A stretch of DNA of 52,848 nt from Treponema sp. (lineage in GTDB: Bacteria; Spirochaetota; Spirochaetia; Treponematales; Treponemataceae): the NCBI GenBank assembly GCA_017381365.1, contig JAFOCI010000019.1, forward strand, positions 1 to 52,848. Reading direction: 5' to 3'. Positions 1 through 8,171 of the stretch are shown piece by piece. Under the pieces are notes generated by a model. The model was not told the origin of the DNA, did no database searches, and was given only the letters and a program-made list of their open reading frames with translations. Within the stretch, counting starts at the first letter, position 1. Every line of letters starts with the position of its first letter. The translations under genes and the position numbers were made by a program.

Positions 1-8
1 AAAACATT

Positions 9-67
9 CGCAAGTCGGAAACGGTAGTTTCCTTGCCGACTTGCGCATGTAGCGACGCTAGCTAGCG
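9..67. repeat. Bulged hairpin and adjacent 12-bp palindrome
   Basis: Two 10-base arms, CGCAAGTCGG at 9-18 and CCGACTTGCG at 36-45, are perfect reverse complements. The stem can extend through AAAC/GTTT with a 5-base bulge. A perfect palindrome, CGCTAGCTAGCG, follows at 56-67. No gene is visible in 1-377. The hairpin could be a terminator for a gene outside the window or part of an extragenic repeat; no T-run follows, so its role is unresolved. Confidence 0.5.
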
Positions 68-167
68 GTTTTGACAGTCGCTTTCTGACTGGCAGTATTT
101 TCATAATGCAAATGCGATTATAAAAATCAATTTTATGCATTCCAATTAAAATTCGAAATTCGAACTA

Positions 168-374
168 TTTAGGGGAAACTTTATTTGCAAACTGGTGTTC
201 CAGGGTTCCGCTACGCTCAGCCCCTTCACTCCCTCGCTTACGCTCGGTCGCTCCAGTGGCCGCCTTCGGCGCCCTTCCATACCAGCCCCAGTCTTTTCAC
301 CGCGTTATATCGCGCACCAGTTGTTTCCCATCAACATAAGCACTAACGCAAAGTTTTAGACCAGGTCCCCTAAA
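168..374. repeat. GC-rich extragenic repeat block inside nested inverted repeats
   Basis: A GC-rich, non-coding block lies just past the purL stop. Outer arms TTTAGGGG (168-175) and CCCCTAAA (367-374) are perfect inverted repeats. Next come AAACTTT (176-182) and AAAGTTT (350-356), then AACTGGTG and CACCAGTT bordering the GC-rich core. The core contains small TTCG-loop hairpins and GGTTCCGCTACGCTCA at 204-219, which recurs at 51769-51784. The nested arms suggest a discrete insertion unit or a large hairpin that could end purL transcription. Confidence 0.55.
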
Positions 375-377
375 ACA

Positions 378-3300
378 TTATTTAAAATATCTTACACCCG
401 CAGCAAACAGATTCTGACAGCTGTTTTCGCTAGGATTTGTAAGTGGATCACCCGCAACGTTCATAATCAAATCTCGGCTAGCACCGTTCATATCAATACC
501 AACAGTACGTTCGCTGTGTCCCATCTTTCCAAGAACGCGGCCATCTGGCGAAGTAATACCTTCAATTGCAAATGCCGAACCATTAGGATTGTCCGGTTCA
601 GTAATTGCAGGATTACCAAATTCGTCAACATACTGAGTATAAACCTGCCCGTTCTTGAACAGCTGCTCAGCTGTAGCCTTGTCACAAACAAATCGTCCTT
701 CACCATGACTGATTGGAACAAGATGAATTCTAGGATCAACTACGCTAGGATCCAAAGCCCAAGGGCTCATTGCACTAACCATTCGAGTACGAACAATACG
801 GCTTATGTGGCGGCCAATCTTGTTGTAAGTCAAAGTTGGCATATCACCTTCCATATCACGGAATTCTCCGTACATTGCAAGACCAGTCTTAACCAAAGCC
901 TGGAACCCATTACAAATACCAAGAACAAGACCATCGCGCTTCTTCAAAAGATTCATAATCTGTTCAGAAACATGACCTTCACGCAGACAGTTTGCAATAA
1001 ACTTAGCAGAACCATCAGGCTCGTCACCAGCACTAAATCCACCGCTCAACGCAAGAATCTGAGCTTCCTTCAATTCCTTTTCAAAAGCTGCAAGTGATTT
1101 ATCAAGCATATCAGGAGTCTTATTTGCAAGCACAAGAATTTTTGTTTCTGCACCAGCAAGATTAAATGCACGTGCCATATCCATTTCACAGTTAGTTCCA
1201 GGGAATACAGGCAAAAGAACTCTTGGCTTACATTTTGGAGCAGCAAAAACGGGATTTTTGCGAACTTCAATCAAAGAAGAATGTATATCCTTTGCAAAAT
1301 CAGGAAGTGGCTCCTGAACTTCAGCGCCGCTTACAGGAGGGAACACAGCAGAAAGCTTTGCTTCCCACGACTGTTCAGCTTCCGCAAGTCCAATTTTAGC
1401 TTCTGCAACACCACGAACAGCAAGTTCAATTTCTTCCGCAGCAATTGTAGAACCAAGCCTATAAATTGTGCCTTCAACAAAAGCTCTGTCATCAAGCTCG
1501 CCGTTTGCTTCCACAATAATTGAACCGTACAAAGGAGTAAATAAATCCTTAGCGCTAACCTTAGCATCCTTTGCAAATCCTAAAGCAGTTGCACTGAATG
1601 GAAGATTATCAATCTTAACACCAACACGGTTACCCATAGCCATTTTTGTAACAGCTTCAGCAATACCGCCGGCGCAAACAGGATACATGGCAGCAATTTT
1701 GCCAGCCGCATTCAATTCGTAAAGTTTGTTAGAGTTTGTAGTAAATGTATCAAAATCAGGAGCAAGTTCAGCAGAATATGGAACAGTTACAAGGTAAACA
1801 CCGTTTCCAGCCTTCTTAAAAGAACCGCTTGTAACATTCTTAACATCATCACTTGTTACAGCAAAGCTTACCAGAGTATGTGGTACATTAATGTTTTCAA
1901 AAGTACCAGACATAGAATCCTTTCCACCAATAGAAGCAGTTCCCATAGCTTTCTGCGCATCAATAGAACCAAGCAAAGCAGCAGCAGGATAACCCCAAGT
2001 CTTTTCGCTTACAGCACGGCCAAAGAATTCCTGGAACGAAAGACGGCAGTCAACAGGTTTACCACCCATACATGTAATCTTAGTCAAAGAACTCAATACT
2101 GCAGTCTGAGCACCATGCCAAGGCGACCACTGACCAACACGAGGATCATAACCATTAGCCATAATGCTTACAGTAGAAGTTTCCAAAGGCGAAACAACAG
2201 GAATCTTTGCAACCATACCAGCTTCTGGAGTACACTGATATTTTCCGCCATAAGGGAACAATACAGTAGAAGAACCAATTGAACCATCAAAGCGTTCGCC
2301 AAGACCACGCTGAGAACAGCAGGCAAGGTCATTCATATTTGTAAGCCATGCTTTCTTCAAATCACCGCCAGCAAGTTCAGCTTTAACAGAATCCAAAGCA
2401 TTAACCAAAGGAGATTCGCTCTGTACAGCAGGACTTTCAATCAAAGCAACAGCTTCATGATGAGCACCGGCAGCATCAAGGAATTCACGTCCAAGATTTA
2501 CAATAGTCTTACCGCGCCAGTTAATAACAAGACGGTTTGTATCAGTAACATCAGCAACCTTTACAGCCTGAAGATTTTCTTTTTCAGCTTCCGCAATAAA
2601 ACGTTCAGCATCTTTAGCACGAACAACACAAGCCATACGTTCCTGAGATTCAGAAATAGCAAGCTCAGTACCATTCAAACCTTCATACTTCTTAGGTACC
2701 TTATCAAGATTAATTTCAAGACCAGGAGCAAGCTCACCAATAGCAACAGAAACACCACCAGCACCAAAGTCATTACAGCGGCGAATCATCAAGCTAACTT
2801 CTTTATTGCGGAACAAACGCTGAATTTTTCGTTCTTCAACAGCATTACCCTTCTGAACTTCAGCAGCAGCAGTAGTAACAGATTTAACAGTGTGCACTTT
2901 AGAAGAACCAGTAGCACCACCAATACCATCACGACCAGTACCACCACCAAGCAAAATAATAACATCGCCAGGTTCAGGACGTTCACGCATAACAATATCT
3001 TTAGGAGCAGCCGCAACAACAGCACCCAATTCCATACGTTTTGCAACATAACCAGGATGATAAAGCTCCACAACCTGACCAGTAGTTAAACCAATCTGAT
3101 TACCGTAAGAACTAAATCCCTGTGCAGCCTCACGACAAATCTTTGACTGAGGCAATTTGCCCTTCAAAGTAGCACTTAAAGGAACAGTAGGGTCTGCAGC
3201 ACCAGTAACACGCATAGACTGGTAAACCCACGAACGACCAGAAAGAGGATCACGGATAGCACCACCAATACAAGTAGCAGCACCACCAAAAGGTTCAATT

Positions 3301-4337
3301 TCAGTAGGGTGATTATGTGTTTCGTTCTTGAACATCAAAAGCCATGTTTCTTTTTCATCACAAGCCTTTCCGTTCCTATCCCTAGTATAATGAACATCAA
3401 TATAAATAGAACAAGCGTTATTTTCTTCACTTACTTCAAGATTATCAAGTTTTCCATGCTTTCTAAGATACTTAATGCCAATAACAGCCATATCCATAAG
3501 ACAAACAGGCTTATCAGTGCGGCCAGCATACATTTCAGTACGCATGTCAGTGTAATTCTGCAAAGACTTCTTGAATAATTCAGCATAAGGACCATCTTCA
3601 ATCTTAATATCCTTAAGCTCAGTCAAGAAAGTAGTATGACGACAGTGGTCAGACCAGTAAGTATCAAGAACACGAATTTCAGTTTCAGTAGGATCACGTT
3701 TTTCGCCAACAAAATATTCCTGCAGGAATTTAATATCAGCCAGATCCATAGCAAGACCCATTTTTCCACGGTAAGCTTCAAGTTCAAAATCGTTCCATCC
3801 AATAAAACCAGTCACAACAGGAATATCACCAGGTTCTTCGCCCTTAATTTCCAAAGTTTCAGGAACAGAATCATCTGTAAGTCTAGAATCAACAGGGTTA
3901 ATCAAATAATTCTGAATTTTAGCAACATCGTCAGCACTAACATTTCCACTCAAAATAACAATCCTGGCACAACGAACTCTAGGAGCTTCAGTACCAACCT
4001 TGCATGTAGCCGCCATTCCCGCACGCAGCAAAGAAAGACACTGTTCAGCACTATCCGCACGCTGATCATACTGACCAGGCAAATATTCCCATACAATTAC
4101 AGTCTCGCCCTCAGCCACATCAATCTTGTCATAATAAACAAAATCACTCTGAGGTTCGCTAAAAATCCTGGTAGCCGCAGCCTTACCAACAGCCTCTCCC
4201 ACATTTTCAACATCATAACGATTCAAATAACGCACGCCAGTTACACCAGCAATGCCCAAAAAACTCTTTATCTGAGACAAATAACTTCCAGCCTCGTTAG
4301 CAAAACCAGGCTTTCTTTCTACATATAAACGAAACAT
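378..4337 (-). CDS. purL: Phosphoribosylformylglycinamidine synthase, single large polypeptide type
   Basis: This enzyme converts FGAR, ATP and glutamine to FGAM in cytosolic purine synthesis. The 1319-residue length fits the fused type, in which the synthetase and glutaminase are one chain. From the N-terminus there is a PurS-like region, a linker with SDHCRH near residue 229, an AIRS-like synthetase half with NETHNHPT near residue 338, a second AIRS-like half, and a class I glutamine amidotransferase domain. The latter has the nucleophile in LGICNGFQAL (Cys about 1142) and the catalytic His/Glu in MGHSER (about 1274/1276). A TTG 21 codons upstream is open, but the ATG at 4337 gives the family N-terminus (MFRLYVERKP) and lies right behind a consensus promoter. 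The gene is separate from the ribosomal operon on the same strand. Confidence 0.97.
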   Translation of the reverse strand: MFRLYVERKPGFANEAGSYLSQIKSFLGIAGVTGVRYLNRYDVENVGEAVGKAAATRIFSEPQSDFVYYDKIDVAEGETVIVWEYLPGQYDQRADSAEQCLSLLRAGMAATCKVGTEAPRVRCARIVILSGNVSADDVAKIQNYLINPVDSRLTDDSVPETLEIKGEEPGDIPVVTGFIGWNDFELEAYRGKMGLAMDLADIKFLQEYFVGEKRDPTETEIRVLDTYWSDHCRHTTFLTELKDIKIEDGPYAELFKKSLQNYTDMRTEMYAGRTDKPVCLMDMAVIGIKYLRKHGKLDNLEVSEENNACSIYIDVHYTRDRNGKACDEKETWLLMFKNETHNHPTEIEPFGGAATCIGGAIRDPLSGRSWVYQSMRVTGAADPTVPLSATLKGKLPQSKICREAAQGFSSYGNQIGLTTGQVVELYHPGYVAKRMELGAVVAAAPKDIVMRERPEPGDVIILLGGGTGRDGIGGATGSSKVHTVKSVTTAAAEVQKGNAVEERKIQRLFRNKEVSLMIRRCNDFGAGGVSVAIGELAPGLEINLDKVPKKYEGLNGTELAISESQERMACVVRAKDAERFIAEAEKENLQAVKVADVTDTNRLVINWRGKTIVNLGREFLDAAGAHHEAVALIESPAVQSESPLVNALDSVKAELAGGDLKKAWLTNMNDLACCSQRGLGERFDGSIGSSTVLFPYGGKYQCTPEAGMVAKIPVVSPLETSTVSIMANGYDPRVGQWSPWHGAQTAVLSSLTKITCMGGKPVDCRLSFQEFFGRAVSEKTWGYPAAALLGSIDAQKAMGTASIGGKDSMSGTFENINVPHTLVSFAVTSDDVKNVTSGSFKKAGNGVYLVTVPYSAELAPDFDTFTTNSNKLYELNAAGKIAAMYPVCAGGIAEAVTKMAMGNRVGVKIDNLPFSATALGFAKDAKVSAKDLFTPLYGSIIVEANGELDDRAFVEGTIYRLGSTIAAEEIELAVRGVAEAKIGLAEAEQSWEAKLSAVFPPVSGAEVQEPLPDFAKDIHSSLIEVRKNPVFAAPKCKPRVLLPVFPGTNCEMDMARAFNLAGAETKILVLANKTPDMLDKSLAAFEKELKEAQILALSGGFSAGDEPDGSAKFIANCLREGHVSEQIMNLLKKRDGLVLGICNGFQALVKTGLAMYGEFRDMEGDMPTLTYNKIGRHISRIVRTRMVSAMSPWALDPSVVDPRIHLVPISHGEGRFVCDKATAEQLFKNGQVYTQYVDEFGNPAITEPDNPNGSAFAIEGITSPDGRVLGKMGHSERTVGIDMNGASRDLIMNVAGDPLTNPSENSCQNLFAAGVRYFK

Positions 4338-4372
4338 TCTTATATTATAAAGATAACTGCAAGCCCTTTCAA
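4338..4372 (-). promoter_or_regulatory. Consensus sigma-70-type promoter abutting the purL start
   Basis: On the minus strand, TTGAAA (4372-4367) and TATAAT (4349-4344) are separated by exactly 17 bases. Only six bases lie between the -10 box and the purL ATG, and no Shine-Dalgarno sequence is present. The predicted transcript would start at or within a base or two of the ATG, so it would be leaderless. The hexamers are visible; the start point is inferred. Confidence 0.75.
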
Positions 4373-4384
4373 TGATTTTTTTAT

Positions 4385-4545
4385 TTTCCTTTGGGCGCAA
4401 ATTCCAACCGCGAACGGCTTTCCAGGGTTCCGGCCTTCGCCTCCATTACTCCACTCCACTACGTTTCGTTCCGCAACTCGCCCTGCGGGCTCGCCCTTCC
4501 AATCCGGCGCAAATCCCCACCCGCGCAAACCGCGCAAAAACCCTT
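4385..4545. repeat. GC-rich extragenic repeat block
   Basis: This is a GC-rich, non-coding stretch between purL and rpsD with many CGC/GCG words, a 'CCAGGGTTCCGG' opening and 'GGCTCGCCCTTCC' near its end. It resembles the blocks at 195-335 and 51735-51890 in composition and in short shared words (CCAGGGTTCCG, CGCAACTCG). It appears to be a member of an intergenic repeat family rather than a gene. Confidence 0.5.
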
Positions 4546-4620
4546 TTAGCACCCTTAAAATTTGTCAACACATAATTTTTTTAAATTTCAAAATCATCGT
4601 AATTTAAATAACTTCTGTTA

Positions 4621-4655
4621 AAAAAAGAAACGGCAGCCGCAACCGACTGCCGTTT
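4621..4655 (-). terminator. Rho-independent terminator after rpsD
   Basis: On the minus strand a stem AAACGGCAG/CTGCCGTTT encloses a short GC-rich loop and runs into a T-rich tract (TTTCTTTTTT). It begins 14 bases after the rpsD stop, so it ends the alpha-operon transcript. Confidence 0.88.
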
Positions 4656-4668
4656 TGCAAATTGATTA

Positions 4669-5262
4669 CTATTTAGAATAGTATTCAATAACAAGGTTTT
4701 CCTTAATTTCAACTGGAATTTCAGATCTCAAAGGTAAGCGAGTAAGTTTACCACTAAAACCATCAAGGTTCTTTTCAATGTATTCCAATTTCAAGCCTTT
4801 ATCTTCAAGGAAAACAGCTTTCAAGGCACCAGACTTCTGACCTTTTTCACTCAAAGTGATTGTCTGACCAACTTTTACTGCGTATGAAGGAATATTGATT
4901 TTCTTTCCATCAACAGTAAAGTGTCCGTGACTTACCATCTGACGTGCCATACGAATAGATTTTGCAAAACCCATACGATATACAAGATTATCGAATCTGC
5001 ATTCCAAAGAAACAAGCAATGCATCTCCAGTGTTACCTGATGATTTTGCAGCAGCTTCGAAATATCTTCTCATCTGTTTTTCAAGGATTCCGTAATACGC
5101 TTTAACCTTCTGTTTTTCGATCAACTGAAGACCGTATTCAGATACCTTCTTCTTTTTAGCAAAAGCAGGGGCGTTAGCACGTTCCATTGCTTTAGGGTGT
5201 CCACATACGTTTACACCAAGTCTTCTACATTCCTTAAAACGAGGACTTCTTCTAGTAGCCAT
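4669..5262 (-). CDS. rpsD: 30S ribosomal protein S4
   Basis: S4 nucleates 30S assembly on the 16S 5' domain. The 197-residue length is normal. The N-terminus [16 protein letters not shown] and the S4 RNA-binding domain at about residues 95-155 ([15 protein letters not shown], then [13 protein letters not shown]) are diagnostic. A GGAG motif sits six bases before the ATG. It is the last gene of the block: the stop, a genuine TAG, is followed by a terminator. In many bacteria S4 represses the alpha operon; no S4 target can be assigned here, although the rpsK-rpoA spacer holds a hairpin. Confidence 0.97.
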   Translation of the reverse strand: MATRRSPRFKECRRLGVNVCGHPKAMERANAPAFAKKKKVSEYGLQLIEKQKVKAYYGILEKQMRRYFEAAAKSSGNTGDALLVSLECRFDNLVYRMGFAKSIRMARQMVSHGHFTVDGKKINIPSYAVKVGQTITLSEKGQKSGALKAVFLEDKGLKLEYIEKNLDGFSGKLTRLPLRSEIPVEIKENLVIEYYSK

Positions 5263-5282
5263 TTTATGCTCCTATTTCAATT

Positions 5283-5501
5283 TTACTCAGCAGCTGATTC
5301 TGTTGCTGGTGCCGCATTTTTAGCAGCAATTCTTGCTTTGTTTTTCAAAGTAGCTTTACAAACTTTACAGATATTAACAGTTGCACCGTCAATTTCCTGT
5401 TCATAAAGACATTTAACGCTGTCTTTTTTACAGATAGGGCAAGTAGCTCTACCATGTGCTGCAAGAGAGCGAATTCCAGTTCCACGATGGTTCTTAGACA
5501 T
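5283..5501 (-). CDS. Small zinc-ribbon-like protein of unknown function in the alpha operon
   Basis: This is a 72-residue basic protein that I do not recognise by name. It has two Cys pairs, C21-P-I-C24 and C45-K-V-C48, plus Cys31, which is the pattern of a zinc ribbon. A short Ala-rich tail follows. It starts three bases after the rplQ stop, and its GGAG overlaps that stop region, so it is co-transcribed and probably translationally coupled with rplQ. rpsD follows 20 bases on. The position suggests a ribosome- or RNA polymerase-associated role, which is inference. The tight coupling, strong ribosome-binding site and paired Cys motifs support a real gene. Confidence 0.75.
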   Translation of the reverse strand: MSKNHRGTGIRSLAAHGRATCPICKKDSVKCLYEQEIDGATVNICKVCKATLKNKARIAAKNAAPATESAAE

Positions 5502-5504
5502 TTC

Positions 5505-5996
5505 CTACTCCTTATCTGCAGCTTCTGCTTTTTCAGCGTCAGCTTTTTTTGCAGTTGTTTTCTTTGCTGCAGTTTTTTTAGCAGCTGGTTTCTTTTCAGT
5601 AGCTTTCTTTTCTGTTGTTTCTTCAGCAGCAGAATCAAGTTTGTAATCTACCAATTCAAGAATAACCATATCAGCAGCATCGCCCTGACGGAAACCGAGT
5701 TTCAAAACTCTAGTGTAACCACCATTACGATCCTTCATTCTTGGACCAATTTCAGTAAACAATTTGTTAAGAATCTTTTCATCAGCGATGAATTTCTTAA
5801 CTTCACGACGATTGTGAACTGAATCAACCTTACTTCTAGTAATCAATTTTTCAGCAGCTTTACGTACTTCCAATGCCTTTGACTTTGTAGTTGTAATACG
5901 TTCAAATCTAAACAATGAAGTAACCATATTGCGTGACATTGCACGACGATGTGCTGTTGTGCGTGAAAGCGGATTAAAACCATTTCTATGATTCAT
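5505..5996 (-). CDS. rplQ: 50S ribosomal protein L17 with Lys/Ala-rich tail
   Basis: L17 lies near the peptide exit tunnel of the 50S subunit. Residues 1-120 match the family ([20 protein letters not shown], then [21 protein letters not shown]). The protein is 163 residues rather than the usual 115-130. The extra 40 residues are low-complexity Lys/Ala/Thr/Glu (repeats of the type KKTAAKK, ending AEAADKE), a tail that could bind RNA or be disordered. Its ATG lies inside the end of rpoA with an 11-base overlap, and the zinc-ribbon gene follows three bases later. Confidence 0.96.
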   Translation of the reverse strand: MNHRNGFNPLSRTTAHRRAMSRNMVTSLFRFERITTTKSKALEVRKAAEKLITRSKVDSVHNRREVKKFIADEKILNKLFTEIGPRMKDRNGGYTRVLKLGFRQGDAADMVILELVDYKLDSAAEETTEKKATEKKPAAKKTAAKKTTAKKADAEKAEAADKE

Positions 5997-7041
5997 CTGT
6001 TTCTTCCTTCTGCTTTGTTATATTGACAGCATTCTTCAAGTGACTGTAATCAGTCATGCCAAGTGTAAGACCCCATTCCTGAAGTTTTTCCTTGATTTCT
6101 GTAAGACTCTTCTTACCAAAGTTACGAGTCTTAGCGATGTCATCTTCTGTCTTCTTAGTTAATTCACCAATAGTGCGAATGTTAGCGTTTTTCAAACAAT
6201 TTGAAGAACGAACTGAAAGTTCAAGTTCTTCTACAGGAGTATTAAGAATTTCTTTTACTCTTGCATCGTCTTCATCGCTTTCATCACCACCAGCAATTTC
6301 ACTATCATTAAAGTTAACAAAAATTGAAAAATGATCTTTTGCAATTTTTGCAGCTTCTGCTAATGCATCTTCAGGTGCAATTGTTCCATCTGTCCAAATT
6401 TCAAGTACAAGCTTATCGTAATCATTACGCTGTCCAACGCGACATGGTTCGATTGAGTATTTTACCTTTGGAACAGGAGTAAAAATAGCATCCATAGAAA
6501 TTGTACCAACAACTTCAACATAGTTTGCATTTACTTCTGCAGGAACATAACCTCTTCCAAGATCAATCTGAATTTCAATGTCCAGGCGGGCATCTTCCAT
6601 CATTGTAAAGACAACCATGTCTTTAGTCATGACTTCTACCTGATTTTCTTTTGCAAGGTCATCACTCTTAACAACTCCAGGACCTTTGAATTCATACAAA
6701 ATTGTAGATTCTTCAAGATCATTTGGAAGTCGTAAACGAATCTGTTTAAGACTATTAATGATTTCCAATGTATCTTCTGAAACATGTGGAATTGCATCAA
6801 ATTCACTAGAGATTACATGAGGAACATTATCTGCATCATAAGATGTAATGCGGATAGATGTTATTGCATACCCCTGAATAGATGAAAGCAAAACACGGCG
6901 CAATGTATTACCTACAGTTGTACCAAAACCTGTTTCAAATGGATAAGCTGTAAATTTACCGTAATTCGGATTAGTCTCAAGATGCTCAAAAGTTATACCT
7001 TTTGGTTTCTTAAAACCTTTAAGCAGATTTTTGCGAGCCAT
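5986..7041 (-). CDS. rpoA: DNA-directed RNA polymerase alpha subunit
   Basis: Alpha forms the dimer on which beta and beta' assemble. The N-terminal assembly domain contains [18 protein letters not shown] (about residues 38-55). The C-terminal domain, with [16 protein letters not shown] and the downstream [14 protein letters not shown], contacts UP-element DNA and activators. The length of 351 is slightly above the common 315-340. GGAG lies five bases before the ATG, and the stop is a TAG. The gene follows rpsK after a 124-base spacer that holds a hairpin. Confidence 0.98.
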   Translation of the reverse strand: MARKNLLKGFKKPKGITFEHLETNPNYGKFTAYPFETGFGTTVGNTLRRVLLSSIQGYAITSIRITSYDADNVPHVISSEFDAIPHVSEDTLEIINSLKQIRLRLPNDLEESTILYEFKGPGVVKSDDLAKENQVEVMTKDMVVFTMMEDARLDIEIQIDLGRGYVPAEVNANYVEVVGTISMDAIFTPVPKVKYSIEPCRVGQRNDYDKLVLEIWTDGTIAPEDALAEAAKIAKDHFSIFVNFNDSEIAGGDESDEDDARVKEILNTPVEELELSVRSSNCLKNANIRTIGELTKKTEDDIAKTRNFGKKSLTEIKEKLQEWGLTLGMTDYSHLKNAVNITKQKEETDES

Positions 7042-7111
7042 CAGAACTCCTCTAATAAGAACAACGTATTTATTGCTCTATCTCTTCTAAACTGACATTA
7101 TTGCCAGAACT

Positions 7112-7136
7112 TGTCTACCAATTTATCCGGCAGACA
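7112..7136 (-). promoter_or_regulatory. Hairpin in the rpsK-rpoA spacer
   Basis: TGTCTACC (7112-7119) and GGCAGACA (7129-7136) form an eight-pair stem, with one G-U pair in RNA, inside the 124-base rpsK-rpoA gap. No T-run follows it on the minus strand. It may be an mRNA processing or ribosomal-protein binding element ahead of rpoA; the sequence shows only the fold. Confidence 0.4.
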
Positions 7137-7165
7137 GGATCACAACCATGCTGTTGCACAGTTTC

Positions 7166-7546
7166 CTACATACGGCGTGTTTTACGTGGACGACATCCGT
7201 TGTGTGGAATAGGAGTTACATCATGAATAGATTTTACTCTCAATCCCATAGCACCCAATGAACGAATTGCATTTTCGCGACCCATTCCTGGTCCTTTTAT
7301 ATAAACGTGTACTTCACGCAAGCCATATCCCTGAGCCTTCTGAACAGCTGTTTCAGCAACTGTCTGAGCTGCAAATGGAGTAGACTTTTTAGCACCACGG
7401 AAACCAAGACCACCAGATGATGCCCATGAAAGTGCATTACCATTGATGTCAGTGATAGTTACGATAGTATTATTAAACGTTGCCTGAATGTAAACGTTAC
7501 CTTCGTAAACACTCTTCTTTTCCTTTCGCTTTTTAGCTGTAGCCAT
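7166..7546 (-). CDS. rpsK: 30S ribosomal protein S11
   Basis: S11 forms part of the 30S platform near the mRNA exit. The 126 residues carry family hallmarks: [20 protein letters not shown], the [13 protein letters not shown] region and the C-terminal [18 protein letters not shown] strong GGAGG precedes the ATG by six bases. It lies 14 bases after rpsM in the usual alpha-operon order rpsM-rpsK-rpoA-rplQ, except that rpsD has moved to the end after rplQ and the zinc-ribbon gene. Confidence 0.98.
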   Translation of the reverse strand: MATAKKRKEKKSVYEGNVYIQATFNNTIVTITDINGNALSWASSGGLGFRGAKKSTPFAAQTVAETAVQKAQGYGLREVHVYIKGPGMGRENAIRSLGAMGLRVKSIHDVTPIPHNGCRPRKTRRM

Positions 7547-7560
7547 CGTTTTCCTCCGCC

Positions 7561-7926
7561 TTACTTCTTCTTGTTAGCAACAGTCTTCTTCTTACCCTTA
7601 CGTGTACGAGAGTTAGTACGAGTTCTCTGTCCACGAACTGGAAGACCTTTGCGATGACGCTGACCACGATAGCAGCCAATATCAATCAGGCGTTTCAAAT
7701 TAAGACCGATTTCAGAACGAAGACGACCTTCAATCTTGTAGTTCTTTTCGATGATGTCACGAATCAAACCGATTTCGTCCTGAGTAAGATCATTAGCCAT
7801 TTTGTTTGGATCAAGCTTTGCTTCTTCACAAATCTTCTGTGCTAATGTACGGCCAATACCATAAATATAAGTTAAAGCAATACTTAAATGTTTGTTTGGG
7901 ATATCAACTCCCGCTACTCGAGCCAT
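7561..7926 (-). CDS. rpsM: 30S ribosomal protein S13
   Basis: S13 sits in the 30S head and contacts the P-site tRNA and the 50S bridge. The 121 residues begin [20 protein letters not shown] and contain the helix-two-turns-helix [16 protein letters not shown]. They also hold the basic tail [21 protein letters not shown] that reaches into the P site. AAGGAG precedes the ATG. It follows rpmJ by ten bases. Confidence 0.98.
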   Translation of the reverse strand: MARVAGVDIPNKHLSIALTYIYGIGRTLAQKICEEAKLDPNKMANDLTQDEIGLIRDIIEKNYKIEGRLRSEIGLNLKRLIDIGCYRGQRHRKGLPVRGQRTRTNSRTRKGKKKTVANKKK

Positions 7927-7936
7927 CTGTTACTCC

Positions 7937-8050
7937 TTATCCCTGTCTCTGTTTGTGTTTAGGATTTTCACAAATGATACGGATAATTCCGTTTCTTTTG
8001 ATAACCTTACACTTATCACAGATAGGTTTTACACTGGTTCGTACTTTCAT
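7937..8050 (-). CDS. rpmJ: 50S ribosomal protein L36, zinc-binding type
   Basis: This is a 37-residue protein starting [19 protein letters not shown] with the Cys/Cys...Cys/His zinc set (C11, C14, C27, H32) of the C+ form. L36 organises 23S rRNA domains at a late assembly step. AGGAGG lies six bases before the ATG. Upstream, instead of infA, is a 121-base spacer after secY holding competing hairpins (see the regulatory entry). The open frame extends further upstream, but only this start fits the family. Confidence 0.96.
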   Translation of the reverse strand: MKVRTSVKPICDKCKVIKRNGIIRIICENPKHKQRQG

Positions 8051-8062
8051 ATAAGACCTCCT

Positions 8063-8142
8063 GAGAATAAATATTCTCACCGAATCTAGGCACCTCGCAA
8101 TGAGAGACAATTCGGTGAGAATAAATATAGCATATATTCTCA
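8063..8142 (-). promoter_or_regulatory. Candidate RNA switch between secY and rpmJ
   Basis: Four segments carry GAGAAT or its complement. A perfect 14-bp stem joins 8072-8085 and 8110-8123. Segment 8116-8123 can instead pair with 8135-8142 (TGAGAATA/TATTCTCA), and 8072-8078 can pair with 8063-8069 beside the rpmJ ribosome-binding site. The three stems are mutually exclusive. This is the architecture of an attenuator or translational switch; ligand and function are unknown. Confidence 0.5.
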
Positions 8143-8171
8143 ATCTTTTTCTACTAGTAGACCTAGAATTT

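Noticed and set aside
3636..4328. Long plus-strand open frame (about 230 codons) opposite purL, and similar ones along purL, rpoB and rpoC
   Set aside because: It is antisense to a well-supported gene, has low-complexity Asn/Ser/Thr/Ile composition, no ribosome-binding site and no recognisable domain; it is a shadow of codon bias.
4340..4575. Open frames of 67-70 codons on both strands over the GC-rich block before rpsD
   Set aside because: The composition comes from the repeat, there are no start signals, and they overlap the purL promoter.
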